A stretch of 48,520 nucleotides of DNA from Betaproteobacteria bacterium (GCA_005881575.1 VBCA01000034.1:1-48520), one strand, 5' to 3'. Shown: positions 38,032-46,440, counted from the first letter of the stretch. The notes: generated by a model from the sequence alone, not told the origin. A program made the numbers and translations.

Positions 38032-38988
38032 CTACTTTCCGGCCTTCGCGCCGCGGGTGAGCGAGGGATCGGCCGGAACGGTCATGATCCGGCCCTCGTC
38101 ATCCAGCTGCGGCACGCCGTAAGCGGCGAGGATCGCTTGAATGCGAGGGCGGTTGGCTTCGATCAGCCGCTCCATCCTGTCCTTCCACTCGCGCTCGCCG
38201 AAGCGCACGCCCATCGCGATGCGGAAGTCGAACTGGATCTCCGGGTCCGGCTGGAACGGCACGACGGCCACCGGGGCGGAGGTCGCGCTCTTCGCGAAGT
38301 AGCCGGCGATCGGTCCCCATACGAACGCGACATCGATCGCGCCGGTCGCCAAGTCCTTCTCGACGATCTCGCCCGGATAGCGTTCCGGATCGCCGGACTG
38401 GAGCTGATAGGAAACGACCTGATCGAACAGGCGGTGCTTGAGCAGCCAATCGGCCGGCGGCGACTGACCGAATACGCCGAGCTTGAGCGATTTCAGCTTC
38501 GCCGCCTCGAGTCTGAGCAAGCCTTCGGGGACGGTCACGCTATCGAGACCCTTGCCCTTCGCGTAGACGAGCGCGTAAGTCGAACGATAGTAGGGCTTGG
38601 TGGTGGATGCCAGCTCGAAGCCGACCGGTACCCCCAATACCAGGTCGCACTTGAAGCGGTTGGAATCGGGATCGCGCCCGCGCAGCGTGTTGCGAATGAA
38701 TCCCATGCGCTGCGGGAACCACGTGTATTCGAGCGTCCATCCCAGTTCGCGCGCCAGGAGCTCGGCGATCTTGTTCTCGAAGCCCTCGCCCGCGCGGTTG
38801 GAGAATGGAAGGTTGTTCGGGTCCTCGCACACGCGCAGCACCCGGTCGCCGCCGACCGTCTCGCTTTGCTGCGCCGATGCGCCAAACGACAGCAGCAGAG
38901 CCGCCGCTAAGACGAATGCCCCGCGCCGCGGTCGCCTCGGAGGGCGCACGGCTACACCTGCGATGTGTTCGGAGGTCTTTCGGGTCAT
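38032..38988 (-). CDS. xoxJ: XoxJ/MxaJ-like periplasmic binding protein of the methanol dehydrogenase system
   Basis: The 318-residue protein has a signal peptide after a basic lead (RRPRRGAFVLAAALLLSFGASAQ) and a type-2 periplasmic-binding fold: VLRVCEDPNNLPFSNRAGEGFENKIAELLARELGWTLEYTWFPQRMGFIRNTL, CDLVLGVPVGFELASTTKPYYRSTYALVYAKG and VDVAFVWGPIAGYFAKS-type (here IDVAFVWGP). This is the quinoprotein-associated MxaJ/XoxJ family, thought to help mature or activate the dehydrogenase in the periplasm. The ATG overlaps the stop of the pentapeptide gene by 4 bases (ATGA), so it is coupled to the operon. Confidence 0.9.
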   Translation of the reverse strand: MTRKTSEHIAGVAVRPPRRPRRGAFVLAAALLLSFGASAQQSETVGGDRVLRVCEDPNNLPFSNRAGEGFENKIAELLARELGWTLEYTWFPQRMGFIRNTLRGRDPDSNRFKCDLVLGVPVGFELASTTKPYYRSTYALVYAKGKGLDSVTVPEGLLRLEAAKLKSLKLGVFGQSPPADWLLKHRLFDQVVSYQLQSGDPERYPGEIVEKDLATGAIDVAFVWGPIAGYFAKSATSAPVAVVPFQPDPEIQFDFRIAMGVRFGEREWKDRMERLIEANRPRIQAILAAYGVPQLDDEGRIMTVPADPSLTRGAKAGK

Positions 38989-39791
38989 CTCGTCCGGGCC
39001 GGGAGTCCACGCGCTCCCTGCGTGTTCGCGCCGTCGATTCCTCTTACGCTGCGAAAGCTGGCGGCGGTGAAATTCGCATCGGCGAGATTGGCGCCGGTGA
39101 AATCGGTGTCGATGAAATTCGAGCCGCTCAGATCGGCGCCGGCTAGGTTGGCGCCGCGCATATCGGTGCCGCTGAACTCCGCCCCGCTCAGTTTGGCGCC
39201 GGCGAGGTTGGCGCCCGAAAGGTCCGAGAAGCTGAAATCGGCGCGCGAGAAATCAGATCCGGAAAGATCCGCGCCTCTCAGGTTGGCCGAGAGGATGTTC
39301 GCCCGCATGAGCCCCATCGACTGGTTTTTCATGTCCGCGGCGCCATCCACCTTCGCGAGCACGGCCCGCTCGAGATTCGCCCTTCTCAGATCGCCGATCA
39401 AGCGAGCACCCGAAAGGTTCGCCCCCTTCAGGTTGGCGCCTTGAAGCTGCATCGAAAACATCATCGCGCCCTGCAGATTGGCGTTGGTCAGGTTCGTGCC
39501 TTCGGCGAAGCTGACCGTGAGATTGCACCGGGAGAGGTTGGCGCTCGCAAGGTTGCTGTGGTTCAGAACCGCCGCCGCGAGATTCGCGCCTTTGAAATCG
39601 ATGCTGGATAGATCGAGCCCGGAGAGGTTCCTGGAATAAAAATCGGTGGGCGCGGACGCCGTCGCTCTGGCCAGCGCCGCGATCACCTGTTCGCGCGTCA
39701 GCTTCTCGTAGCCTGGCCAATCGGCGGCGCCTGCCAACTGGGGCAGCAGGAAAACTGCCGCCATCACGAGACGGCCGGGCGAGCGGCTCAT
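38985..39791 (-). CDS. Secreted pentapeptide-repeat protein in the xox operon
   Basis: The 268-residue protein has a signal peptide (MSRSPGRLVMAAVFLLPQLAGAADWPGYEKLTREQ...). From about residue 53 to 245 it is built from tandem pentapeptides of the A(D/N)LxX type: NLSGLDLSSIDFKGANL, ANLQGAMMFSMQLQGANLKGANLSGARL, and ANLRGADLSGSDFSRADFSFSDLSGANLAGAKLSGAEF. A repeat run of this kind forms a right-handed quadrilateral beta-helix. It starts 4 bases inside xoxG and overlaps xoxJ by 4 bases, so it is fully embedded in the operon. No catalytic role is known; a binding or scaffolding function in the periplasm is an inference. Confidence 0.88.
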   Translation of the reverse strand: MSRSPGRLVMAAVFLLPQLAGAADWPGYEKLTREQVIAALARATASAPTDFYSRNLSGLDLSSIDFKGANLAAAVLNHSNLASANLSRCNLTVSFAEGTNLTNANLQGAMMFSMQLQGANLKGANLSGARLIGDLRRANLERAVLAKVDGAADMKNQSMGLMRANILSANLRGADLSGSDFSRADFSFSDLSGANLAGAKLSGAEFSGTDMRGANLAGADLSGSNFIDTDFTGANLADANFTAASFRSVRGIDGANTQGARGLPARTR

Positions 39792-40186
39792 TTCAGCTCT
39801 TCGAGGCGGCCGGGCCGAATGGCGCCGTCGGAGCGTCCCTTAAGGTACGCGTAGAGGCCGTCGAGGTTTTCCGTGACCATTTTACTGCCGTCGAAGTTGG
39901 GCATGCCCTTCTCCGGGCGCCCCTTCATCATCGTTTGCTTGAACTCCTCTTTGGAGAGCCGCTTCAGGCTCTCGACCAGAGGCGGCCCGACCAGGCCTTC
40001 CTGCCGCGCGCCATGGCAGCGCTCGCAAGCGAGCGCACGCCAGGTGCGCCACCCCTGGAGCGTGATCTTGTCGACTTTGTTGCCCTCGGCGACTGTGTAG
40101 GGCGCGCCATCGGCACAGACCGTCGGGCCCGCCACAAAACCAACGAGCGCGAACGCCATGCCGGCGGCGAGTCCTGTTGTTTTCAT
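39788..40186 (-). CDS. xoxG: c-type cytochrome, electron acceptor of XoxF (XoxG-like)
   Basis: The 132-residue protein has a signal peptide (MKTTGLAAGMAFALVGFVAGPTVCA) and one haem site, ACERCHGARQEGLVGPPL, with the axial Met probably in GMPNFDG. The gene lies directly downstream of xoxF on the same strand, separated only by a hairpin, and overlaps the pentapeptide gene by 4 bases. XoxG cytochromes take electrons from the PQQ enzyme and pass them to the respiratory chain. Assignment rests on position and size, since small cytochromes are hard to tell apart by sequence alone. Confidence 0.85.
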   Translation of the reverse strand: MKTTGLAAGMAFALVGFVAGPTVCADGAPYTVAEGNKVDKITLQGWRTWRALACERCHGARQEGLVGPPLVESLKRLSKEEFKQTMMKGRPEKGMPNFDGSKMVTENLDGLYAYLKGRSDGAIRPGRLEELK

Positions 40187-40210
40187 GTTCGATCTACCCT
40201 GTGGCGAGAC

Positions 40211-40245
40211 AAAAAGGCCGACACCCCGGAGGATGTCAGCCTTTT
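40211..40245 (-). terminator. Intra-operon hairpin terminator after xoxF
   Basis: On the minus strand AAAAGGCTGACATCC pairs with GGGTGTCGGCCTTTT (two G-U pairs) around a TCCG loop and ends in TTTTT. It lies between the xoxF stop and the xoxG start and probably lowers expression of the downstream genes relative to xoxF. Confidence 0.8.
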
Positions 40246-40266
40246 GATGTTTGAAACGGAGGCGAG

Positions 40267-42075
40267 TTACGGCAGGGCGAACACCGTGAGCACGCCGCCG
40301 AGCTCGGTGAAATTCTTCAGTTCTTTGTATCCACCCACCGCACCGAGACCGTCGGTGTCCTTCTCGAGGCCCGCGGCAAGCCCGATTCCCGCCCATCCGC
40401 CGATACCGGAGAGCACGCCGATATACTGCTTGCCTTTGTACTGCCAGGTGTTCAGGTTGCCGATGATGCCGGAAGGCGTCTTGAACTTGTACAGCTCCTT
40501 CGCGATGTCGTTCGCGTCGACGCACTTCACGTAGCCCTCGAGCGTCCCGTAGCAGGCGATGCCGCCGGCGGTGACGAGCGCGCCGCTCCAGACCGAGAAC
40601 TTCTCGGCCTTCGACTTCACGATCTTGCCGCTGCCTGCGTCCCACATGATGAAGTTGCCCATGCCGCCGTGGCTGCCCGGCGCCGGGAACATCGACAGCG
40701 TCGCGCCCACGTACGGCTGACCGGCCGTGTACTCGACCTTGAACGGCTCGTAGTTCATGCACACGTGATTGGTCGGCACGTAGAACATCTTGTTGGCCGG
40801 ATTGTAAGCAGCAGGCTGCTGATCCTTCGAGCCGAGTGCCGCCGGGCAGATGTTTTTGGTGTCGACATCCGCGCCTTGCGCCTGCGTGCTGTACTTCGCG
40901 ACGACCTGCGGGCGGCCGGACTTCATGTCGACGTGCGTCGCCCAGTTCACCTTGGGATCGAACTTCTCGGCGACCAGCAGCTGGCCCGTGACGCGATCCA
41001 GCGTGTAGCCGAAGCCGTTGCGATCGAAATGCACCAAGACGTTGCGCGGTTTGCCCTTCACGTTCACGCCGTCGGCCAGGATCATCTCGTTCACGCCATC
41101 GAAATCCCACTCGTCGTGCGGCGTCATCTGGTACACCCACTTCGCCTGGCCGGTGTCGACGTCACGCGCCCAGATCGTCATCGACCACTTGTTGTCGCCG
41201 GGGCGTTGCACCGGATTCCAGGTGCTGGGGTTGCCCGAGCCGTAGTACATCAGGTTGAGCTTCGGGTCGTAGCTGTACCAGCCCCAGGTCGTGCCGCCGC
41301 CGATCTTCCACTGATCGCCCTGCCAGGTCTTCAGCGACGAGTCCCTGCCGACCGGCGCCATCTTGCCGTCGGTCCAGGTCATGGTCTTGTCCGGATCCAT
41401 GAGCATCTCGGCGTCGGGCCCGGTGCTGTAGGCTTTCCACACCTGCCTGCCGCTCTTGATGTCATAGGCGGCGACGAAACCGCGCACGCCGAACTCGCCG
41501 CCCGAAATACCGGTGATCACCATGCCCTTGAAAACGTGCGGGGCGTTGGTGTTCGTTTCACCCTTCTTGGGATCGCCGTTCTTGACCTTCCACACCTCTT
41601 TGCCGGTCTTCGCGTCGAGCGCGACGAGATTGGTGTCGGCCTGCTGCAGGAAAATCTTGCCGTCGGCGTATGCGAGGCCGCGGTTGACGGTGTCGCAGCA
41701 CATCACGGGGATCACCGTCGGATCCTGCTTCGGCTCGTACTTCCACTTGATCTGCTGATCGGCGAGGCTGATGGCGAACACTTTGTTGGGGAACGGGCTG
41801 TGGATGTACAGCATGTCGCCGATGACCAGCGGGCCGCCTTCGTGGCCGCGTAAGACGCCGGTGGACATCGTCCACGCGACGCGCAGGTTCTTGACGTTGG
41901 TCTTGTTGATCTGCTTGAGCGCGCTGTAGCGCTGGTTCTGCATGTTGCCCGCCTGCATCGCCCAGTTCTTGGAGTCCTGGGTGAGCTTGATGACTTCCTG
42001 ATTGGCGAACGCGAGCCCGGGAAGAGCCGCGAGGCCGAGCAGAACGCCCCACTTGTACGTGCGTATTGATGCCAT
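40267..42075 (-). CDS. xoxF: Lanthanide-type PQQ-dependent methanol dehydrogenase
   Basis: The 602-residue protein has a signal peptide (residues 1-24) and an eight-bladed PQQ propeller. It oxidises methanol (and often formaldehyde) in the periplasm. The vicinal disulfide is Cys126-Cys127 ([10 protein letters not shown]). The metal ligands are Glu194 (GGEFGVRG), Asn282 (GSGNPSTW) and the catalytic Asp324 in [11 protein letters not shown]; Asp326 in the same motif is the extra carboxylate that marks lanthanide-binding XoxF, as calcium-dependent MxaF has Ala there. The [10 protein letters not shown] segment stacks PQQ. The start ATG 42075 has an ideal GGAGG 7 bases upstream. No mxaI small-subunit gene is present, as expected for XoxF. 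Confidence 0.97.
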   Translation of the reverse strand: MASIRTYKWGVLLGLAALPGLAFANQEVIKLTQDSKNWAMQAGNMQNQRYSALKQINKTNVKNLRVAWTMSTGVLRGHEGGPLVIGDMLYIHSPFPNKVFAISLADQQIKWKYEPKQDPTVIPVMCCDTVNRGLAYADGKIFLQQADTNLVALDAKTGKEVWKVKNGDPKKGETNTNAPHVFKGMVITGISGGEFGVRGFVAAYDIKSGRQVWKAYSTGPDAEMLMDPDKTMTWTDGKMAPVGRDSSLKTWQGDQWKIGGGTTWGWYSYDPKLNLMYYGSGNPSTWNPVQRPGDNKWSMTIWARDVDTGQAKWVYQMTPHDEWDFDGVNEMILADGVNVKGKPRNVLVHFDRNGFGYTLDRVTGQLLVAEKFDPKVNWATHVDMKSGRPQVVAKYSTQAQGADVDTKNICPAALGSKDQQPAAYNPANKMFYVPTNHVCMNYEPFKVEYTAGQPYVGATLSMFPAPGSHGGMGNFIMWDAGSGKIVKSKAEKFSVWSGALVTAGGIACYGTLEGYVKCVDANDIAKELYKFKTPSGIIGNLNTWQYKGKQYIGVLSGIGGWAGIGLAAGLEKDTDGLGAVGGYKELKNFTELGGVLTVFALP

Positions 42076-42425
42076 CTGGATTTCCTCCTTTTGCATGCTG
42101 ATGGGTGAACCGGGTGGACCGCACAAACCTAGGCGGCGCACAACAAGGACCCTGCGCACTTCTGCTCGAACTCTATACCCGCGCCGGGGAAAATGCACCT
42201 CTCGCGAGAGCGCTTTTCCGCGCAGACGTGGCACTGCCATTCACTGTTCCAAAAGCGAACAATCGAGGACCCCGGTGTGTCAAAAATGAGAGTCGCGCCC
42301 GACGCGCTGGGTTGGCTCCGGCACCATGGGCCACGGGACTATGATCAGCGTTCCCGCACCCTCAGGTACGGCGCTTTGGAGATGCGCCGATAGGACTGCT
42401 GCGCCGCCGCAACCGCGTGCTCGGG
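42076..42425. other. 350-bp regulatory gap upstream of xoxF
   Basis: No gene fits here. It holds the xoxF Shine-Dalgarno, a -10-like TATAGA (42177-42172), a 12-bp perfect palindrome at 42199-42210, and on its left side the 3' end region of the small secreted protein gene. Nothing else is recognisable. Confidence 0.6.
42172..42210 (-). promoter_or_regulatory. Putative xoxF promoter and overlapping palindromic operator
   Basis: On the minus strand TATAGA (42177-42172) is preceded at 17 bp by AGGTGC. That weak -35 overlaps the perfect palindrome CTCTCGCGAGAG (42199-42210), flanked by AAAA and TTTT on its two sides. The predicted leader to the xoxF ATG would be about 90 bases. Spacing is right for a regulator to act at the -35, but the -35 itself is poor. 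Confidence 0.4.
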
Positions 42426-42788
42426 CTAGCGCAGCACGCCGCAGTGCTTCATCGCGTCGCCCCGGATTTGCAGATAGCGCTTCCCCATTTCTCGCACCTG
42501 CGGCGGATCGCGGAACTCGCCGCCGCGCTCGCCGCTGAGGCTCTGATAGCGCGCTGCCGTCGAGGCTTCCACGAAATCGTCGTAAGCATACTTTTGCGCG
42601 ATCTCGTCGATGACGCACGCACACTTGTAGAGGAACTCCTGCTTGCCGCCGTTCTTCTGCATGCACTCGAGGACGTACTCCACCCGGTCTACGGTGGGGT
42701 AAGCTTTGGTGCCTCCCTCCTGCGCCAGGGCGATGCCCGTGAGCATCGCCAGTGCAGCGCCAAGAGCGATTCGGTGGGTCGACGACAT
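42426..42788 (-). CDS. Small secreted Cys-containing protein upstream of xoxF
   Basis: The 120-residue protein has a signal peptide (MSSTHRIALGAALAMLTGIALAQ). The mature 97-residue part has four Cys (VLECMQKNG, YKCACVIDE, KHCGVLR), a YDDFVEASTAARYQS helix and a REMGKRYLQIRGDAMKHC end. I do not recognise a named family, but the length and Cys pattern suggest a compact, disulfide-bonded periplasmic protein. GGGAGGGA precedes the ATG. Its stop is 350 bp before xoxF on the same strand, so it may be cotranscribed or have its own promoter. Confidence 0.7.
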   Translation of the reverse strand: MSSTHRIALGAALAMLTGIALAQEGGTKAYPTVDRVEYVLECMQKNGGKQEFLYKCACVIDEIAQKYAYDDFVEASTAARYQSLSGERGGEFRDPPQVREMGKRYLQIRGDAMKHCGVLR

Positions 42789-42948
42789 GATCCCTCCCTG
42801 ATCCTGAAGTGCGATCTGCAGGAGGCTCGATGCTAGCACGCAGTCTCACGACTCGGCTGCAGCCGCGTGGCATAATTGCCGCCAGCCCAAGGCAGCGCCA
42901 CAGAAGGACCCTGACGCAAGGCTCCCCGCTAGTCACGAAGGAGAGGTC

Positions 42949-44886
42949 ATGCTCCAACCGACCGGTACTCGCGTTCGTTTCATCGACTCAGTCGTCCGGG
43001 GACGGTCGCGCAATGGCGGCTCAGGCGCGCCTGAGTATGTGAAGCGTTCCTGGCGGCGCTGTCTCGACGAATATGGCTTGGATCCCGACTCCAGTCCGGA
43101 TCCCGTGGTGGTTTCGCGTCAGGATCTCCTCGCCCGCAAGGAACGGAACCTCGAGCTCGTTTCTTTCGCCGACGTCGAAATGGCGAACCTCTACCAGCAG
43201 CTCGCCGGCTCGGGTTACTCGATCATTCTCACCGATCGCGACGGCGTTCTGCTTTCCTACTATGGCGACCCGAGCTTCAAGCGCGCGGCGTCGCGCACCG
43301 GACTCGTGCCGGGTGCGGCCTGGAGCGAGCGCCACGGTGGCACCAACGGCATGGGGACGTGCCTGCACGAGCGGGCGCCCGTCATCGTCCACCGCGAGCA
43401 GCACTTCCTCACCCGCAATACCGGGCTGACTTGTTGCGCAGCGCCGGTTTTCGATCCCCGCGGCGACCTCGTTGCGGTGCTCGACGCTTCCGGGGAGTCG
43501 GATCGCGCGCAACAGCACACGCTGGTGCTCGTGAACATGTCGGCGCAAATGATCGAAAACCGCTTGTTCCTCCACCGCTTCCGCGACGCCTTCGTCGTGC
43601 GCTTCCACAGCCGGCCGGAACTCGTCGGCATGTGGAGCGAAGGGATCATCGCGCTCGACCCTGCCGGCGCGGTCATAGCGGCGGACCGCAACGCCCTCTT
43701 TCAGCTCGGCTGCAAGAGCGCGCACGACCTCGTCAACGCGCCGCTCGAGCGCGTATTCGACATCTCGCTGCCCACTTTGATCCAGCGCAGCCACAAGCAA
43801 TCGTTTCACCCGCTGCCGATCCACGAGGCGCGTCACGGCGGTCGCTTTTTCGCCGTCGCGCATGGACCCGAGTCCAAGGGGCGCGGCGGCGTGACGCAGG
43901 TTGCGATGCGCGGCGAGCCTTCGACCCCGACCGCGGGCCGCAGCGCTCTCGATGAACTGCACTTCGGCGACCCGTCGATGGCGCGCAATGTCGAAGCGGC
44001 GAAGCGGGTCCTGTCGCGCGACATTCCGATACTGCTGCTCGGCGAAACGGGAACCGGCAAGGAACTTTTCGCGCGCGCCTTGCACGCTGCAAGCGAGCGC
44101 GCCGACAAGCCTTTCGTCGCGGTCAACTGCGCGTCGATGCCCGAGGCCGAGATTCAGATCGAGCTGTTCGGGTGTCGTCCAGGAGGGATCGCCGCCGCAA
44201 GCCGTGAGGGTCGGCCCAGCAAGATCGTACAGGCCGACGGCGGCACCTTGTTCTTGGACGAGATCGGCGACTTGCCGTATGCGCTCCAGGCCCGACTGCT
44301 GCACGTGTTGGAGGAGCGCGAAGTGATCGCGCCGGGTGCCCAGGCGCCGATCAAGGTCGGCATCCGACTGGTGAGCGCGACGCACTGCAAGCTGGAGGAG
44401 AAAATCCGGCGGGGCGAATTTCGCGAGGATCTCTTCTATCGGCTCCAGGGCCTGATGCTGACGCTGCCGCGGCTCGCCGATCGAACGGACAAGCGCGGGC
44501 TCATCCGACATGTCTTCGCCCAAGAAGCGGCCGCTGCGCCGAAGGTATCGCTCAGCGAGGATCTGATCGACGCGCTCTGCAGCCATCAATGGCCGGGCAA
44601 CATTCGTCAATTGCGCAACGTGCTGCGAGCGATGATTGCGCTGCGCACGAGCGATTTGCTTCAGCCGGCGGATCTGCCTTCCGACTACGGTCTTCGCCCG
44701 CGGCCCGCGCAGCCGGCGGCGCACGCGCCCGGGATGGATTCGCTCAATCCGCTCGGAAGGGCGGAACGCGAGGCCTTGCTCCGGGAGCTGGACCTCGAGC
44801 ATGGCAACATCAGCCACCTCGCACGCAAGCTCGGCATCGGCCGCAACACCCTCTACCGGAAAATGCATCGGCTGCACATCAAGTAG
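42949..44886 (+). CDS. AcoR-like GAF-AAA+-Fis regulator lacking the GAFTGA motif
   Basis: The 645-residue protein has an AcoR-type N-terminal GAF region (SFADVEMANLYQQLAGSGYSIILTDRDGVLL ... LTCCAAPVFDPRGDLVAVLDASG, residues 70-185), a PAS-like segment (228-300) and an AAA+ domain. That domain has Walker A GETGTGKE (365-372), Walker B GGTLFLDEIGDL (431-442) and an arginine finger FREDLFYRL (491-499). A Fis-type HTH follows (HLARKLGIGRNTLYRKMHRL, about 624-643). The loop that contacts sigma-54 is altered: ELFGCRPGGIAAASREG stands where ELFG-x-PGAFTGA is expected. It lies divergent from the xox genes, so it probably controls them. GGAGAGG precedes the ATG. Confidence 0.9.
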   Translation: MLQPTGTRVRFIDSVVRGRSRNGGSGAPEYVKRSWRRCLDEYGLDPDSSPDPVVVSRQDLLARKERNLELVSFADVEMANLYQQLAGSGYSIILTDRDGVLLSYYGDPSFKRAASRTGLVPGAAWSERHGGTNGMGTCLHERAPVIVHREQHFLTRNTGLTCCAAPVFDPRGDLVAVLDASGESDRAQQHTLVLVNMSAQMIENRLFLHRFRDAFVVRFHSRPELVGMWSEGIIALDPAGAVIAADRNALFQLGCKSAHDLVNAPLERVFDISLPTLIQRSHKQSFHPLPIHEARHGGRFFAVAHGPESKGRGGVTQVAMRGEPSTPTAGRSALDELHFGDPSMARNVEAAKRVLSRDIPILLLGETGTGKELFARALHAASERADKPFVAVNCASMPEAEIQIELFGCRPGGIAAASREGRPSKIVQADGGTLFLDEIGDLPYALQARLLHVLEEREVIAPGAQAPIKVGIRLVSATHCKLEEKIRRGEFREDLFYRLQGLMLTLPRLADRTDKRGLIRHVFAQEAAAAPKVSLSEDLIDALCSHQWPGNIRQLRNVLRAMIALRTSDLLQPADLPSDYGLRPRPAQPAAHAPGMDSLNPLGRAEREALLRELDLEHGNISHLARKLGIGRNTLYRKMHRLHIK

Positions 44887-44926
44887 CCGGTCAAGAAGCC
44901 GCGCTGAGCCCTCAGGGAGGGAATAT

Positions 44927-44954
44927 AAAACGGCGCCAAAACGGCGCCGTTTTT
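44927..44954. terminator. Bidirectional terminator between the regulator and porin genes
   Basis: A perfect 11-bp stem (AAAACGGCGCC with GGCGCCGTTTT) around an AAAAC loop has an A-run on the left and a T-run on the right. It ends the plus-strand regulator and the minus-strand porin. Confidence 0.85.
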
Positions 44955-44968
44955 ACCGTCCGATCGCT

Positions 44969-46204
44969 TCAGAAAAACAGAATCGCGCCCAAGGCGATGA
45001 CGCTGTCCTTGTTTTCACCACCGGCCTGGTTTTGGGCCGTCGTCTTAATGTATTCACCCACCAGATTCAAGCTCTGGGTGAGGCTGTAGTACAGGCCCAA
45101 GACGGCCGATTTGTTCTTTTTCACCAAGTTTGCATTGGTTTCGTTGGACGCCAGATCCAAGCTGCTCTCGCCGTAGCTCAGGCCCGGCTTGAACTTCCCG
45201 AACTTGTAGGTCCCCTGCAAATACCCGCCCTTCGACTTGCGTTTTTCCAGGTTACCGCCCACGACTGCGGCAGCGTTAAAGCCGATCGCCTCCGTGCCGA
45301 TCCCGTCGCCGCTGTAGGCATACAGCACGCCTTCGAAGTCGGCAACGTTCACCTTTGCGCCGAGATCGAATGCCTGACCCGATATGCTTGAGCCTGGGGG
45401 CGTGCGATCTTTGACTTTCTGGCTCAAGCCGCTCACCCACGCCTTGCCGCCGACGGGCCCCGTCCATTCGTAGCTCCCCTTGGCCTGAAGACCCGGCTGC
45501 TCGTGCGCTGTCAGCGTAGCGCTATTCGCACCGGCGGGGGTGGAGACTGCGTCCACGCCCTGGAACAGCCCGGCTGAGTATTGGAAGCCGCCGCGCTTCG
45601 GCGAGGAATAGCTGATCTGCGGAATCCAGTCGGTGTAGATATAGCCCACGCCGATGCGGCCGAGGGTAGTGTTGCCGCCGCCGAAGGCGCCGGCCGAGCC
45701 CACGCCGAGAAGCGTCATGTCGGCGAGGATCGCATCCGACCCGAACAGGCCGATGTCCTTCCCGACCTTAATGGTACCGATGGTCTTGTCGCCGAAGGTG
45801 AGGAAGTTCTGCCGCAGGTCGATCGTGGAGGTGCTAAGGCCTGTCTTGCCCGCAGTGCCGCTGTCGTTGAGCCCCGGGTAGAAGCCGATGGTCACGCCGA
45901 TGTCCCAGCCCGACTGGCTGGACTTCGCGCTGAAGACCAGCGCGCTCGGCAGCAGGCCGGATTCGATCGCCACCTCTTTCACGCCGCCAGCGTTGTTACA
46001 GGCAAGCCCCCCGTTGACGGTAGCGGCTGAATTGTCGCAGCTGTTCCGGGTCAAGAAGCCGTTCACGTTGCCCGAGAACGAAAGATCCCACGCGCCGGCC
46101 TTGAAACCGATCTCCGCGTGCACCGCAGAGGCGCTCCCCAGAGTGAGAGCGGCCGCTACGACAAGCGAAGTCTTCTTGAGCTTCATAACTCTGACTCGCA
46201 TCAT
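44969..46204 (-). CDS. Burkholderia-type outer-membrane porin
   Basis: The 411-residue protein has a signal peptide (LKKTSLVVAAALTLGSASAVHA) and strand-turn repeats typical of the 16-strand porin_4 family. Landmarks are GAWDLSFSGNVNGFLTRNSCDN, DLRQNFLTFGDKTIGTIKVGKDIGLFG (an L3-like constriction segment), GRIGVGYIYTDW, QGTYKFGKFKPGLSYGESSL and a terminal ALGAILFF. The C-terminal Phe is the outer-membrane sorting signal. GGAGGAGG lies 5-6 bases before ATG 46204. The gene lies inside the C1 island between the regulator and frmA, and may admit the substrate or a lanthanide chelate, an inference from position. Confidence 0.88.
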   Translation of the reverse strand: MMRVRVMKLKKTSLVVAAALTLGSASAVHAEIGFKAGAWDLSFSGNVNGFLTRNSCDNSAATVNGGLACNNAGGVKEVAIESGLLPSALVFSAKSSQSGWDIGVTIGFYPGLNDSGTAGKTGLSTSTIDLRQNFLTFGDKTIGTIKVGKDIGLFGSDAILADMTLLGVGSAGAFGGGNTTLGRIGVGYIYTDWIPQISYSSPKRGGFQYSAGLFQGVDAVSTPAGANSATLTAHEQPGLQAKGSYEWTGPVGGKAWVSGLSQKVKDRTPPGSSISGQAFDLGAKVNVADFEGVLYAYSGDGIGTEAIGFNAAAVVGGNLEKRKSKGGYLQGTYKFGKFKPGLSYGESSLDLASNETNANLVKKNKSAVLGLYYSLTQSLNLVGEYIKTTAQNQAGGENKDSVIALGAILFF

Positions 46205-46316
46205 CTGTACCTCCTCCGTTTAGAGTCCAACCAAGCGCAGGACAGCATGAACTTCCCGCGGATAAGTTACTCGCTTTCGCGCGCCGAATATATACTCGCC
46301 GCCGTAGGCGTTCCGT

Positions 46317-46429
46317 GTTCCATAATTGACGCACCCTTCCGATTCCCGTCGAATTCCGGGGACTCGTTGCACACGCCGCGGCAGGCGTTCCATAATTGAC
46401 GCACCGTTCCGATTCCCGTCGAATTCTGG
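46317..46429 (+). repeat. Pair of 43-bp direct repeats upstream of frmA
   Basis: Copies at 46317-46359 and 46387-46429 differ at two positions and are spaced by 70 bp exactly. Each holds CATAATTGACGCAC and GATTCCCGTCGAATTC, the latter a loose dyad (ATTC-N5-GAAT). The second copy ends 11 bp before the frmA ATG. Confidence 0.9.
46367..46396 (+). promoter_or_regulatory. Putative frmA promoter
   Basis: TTGCAC (46367-46372) and CATAAT (46391-46396) are 18 bp apart. The -10 lies at the start of the second direct repeat, so the rest of that repeat falls in the transcribed leader. The equivalent -10 in the first repeat has no -35. Confidence 0.5.
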
Positions 46430-46440
46430 AGGAGTGAGCC

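Noticed and set aside
42225-42245. Sigma-54-like promoter (TGGCAC) near the divergent xox region
   Set aside because: TGGCAC is present but the -12 TTGC element is missing at the correct spacing; the same is true of the TGGCAT-TTGCC pair at about 42868, where spacing is too short.
46317-46429. Repeat pair considered as a CRISPR array remnant
   Set aside because: Only two copies, 43 bp long, with no further repeats or cas genes; the location at a promoter fits regulation better.
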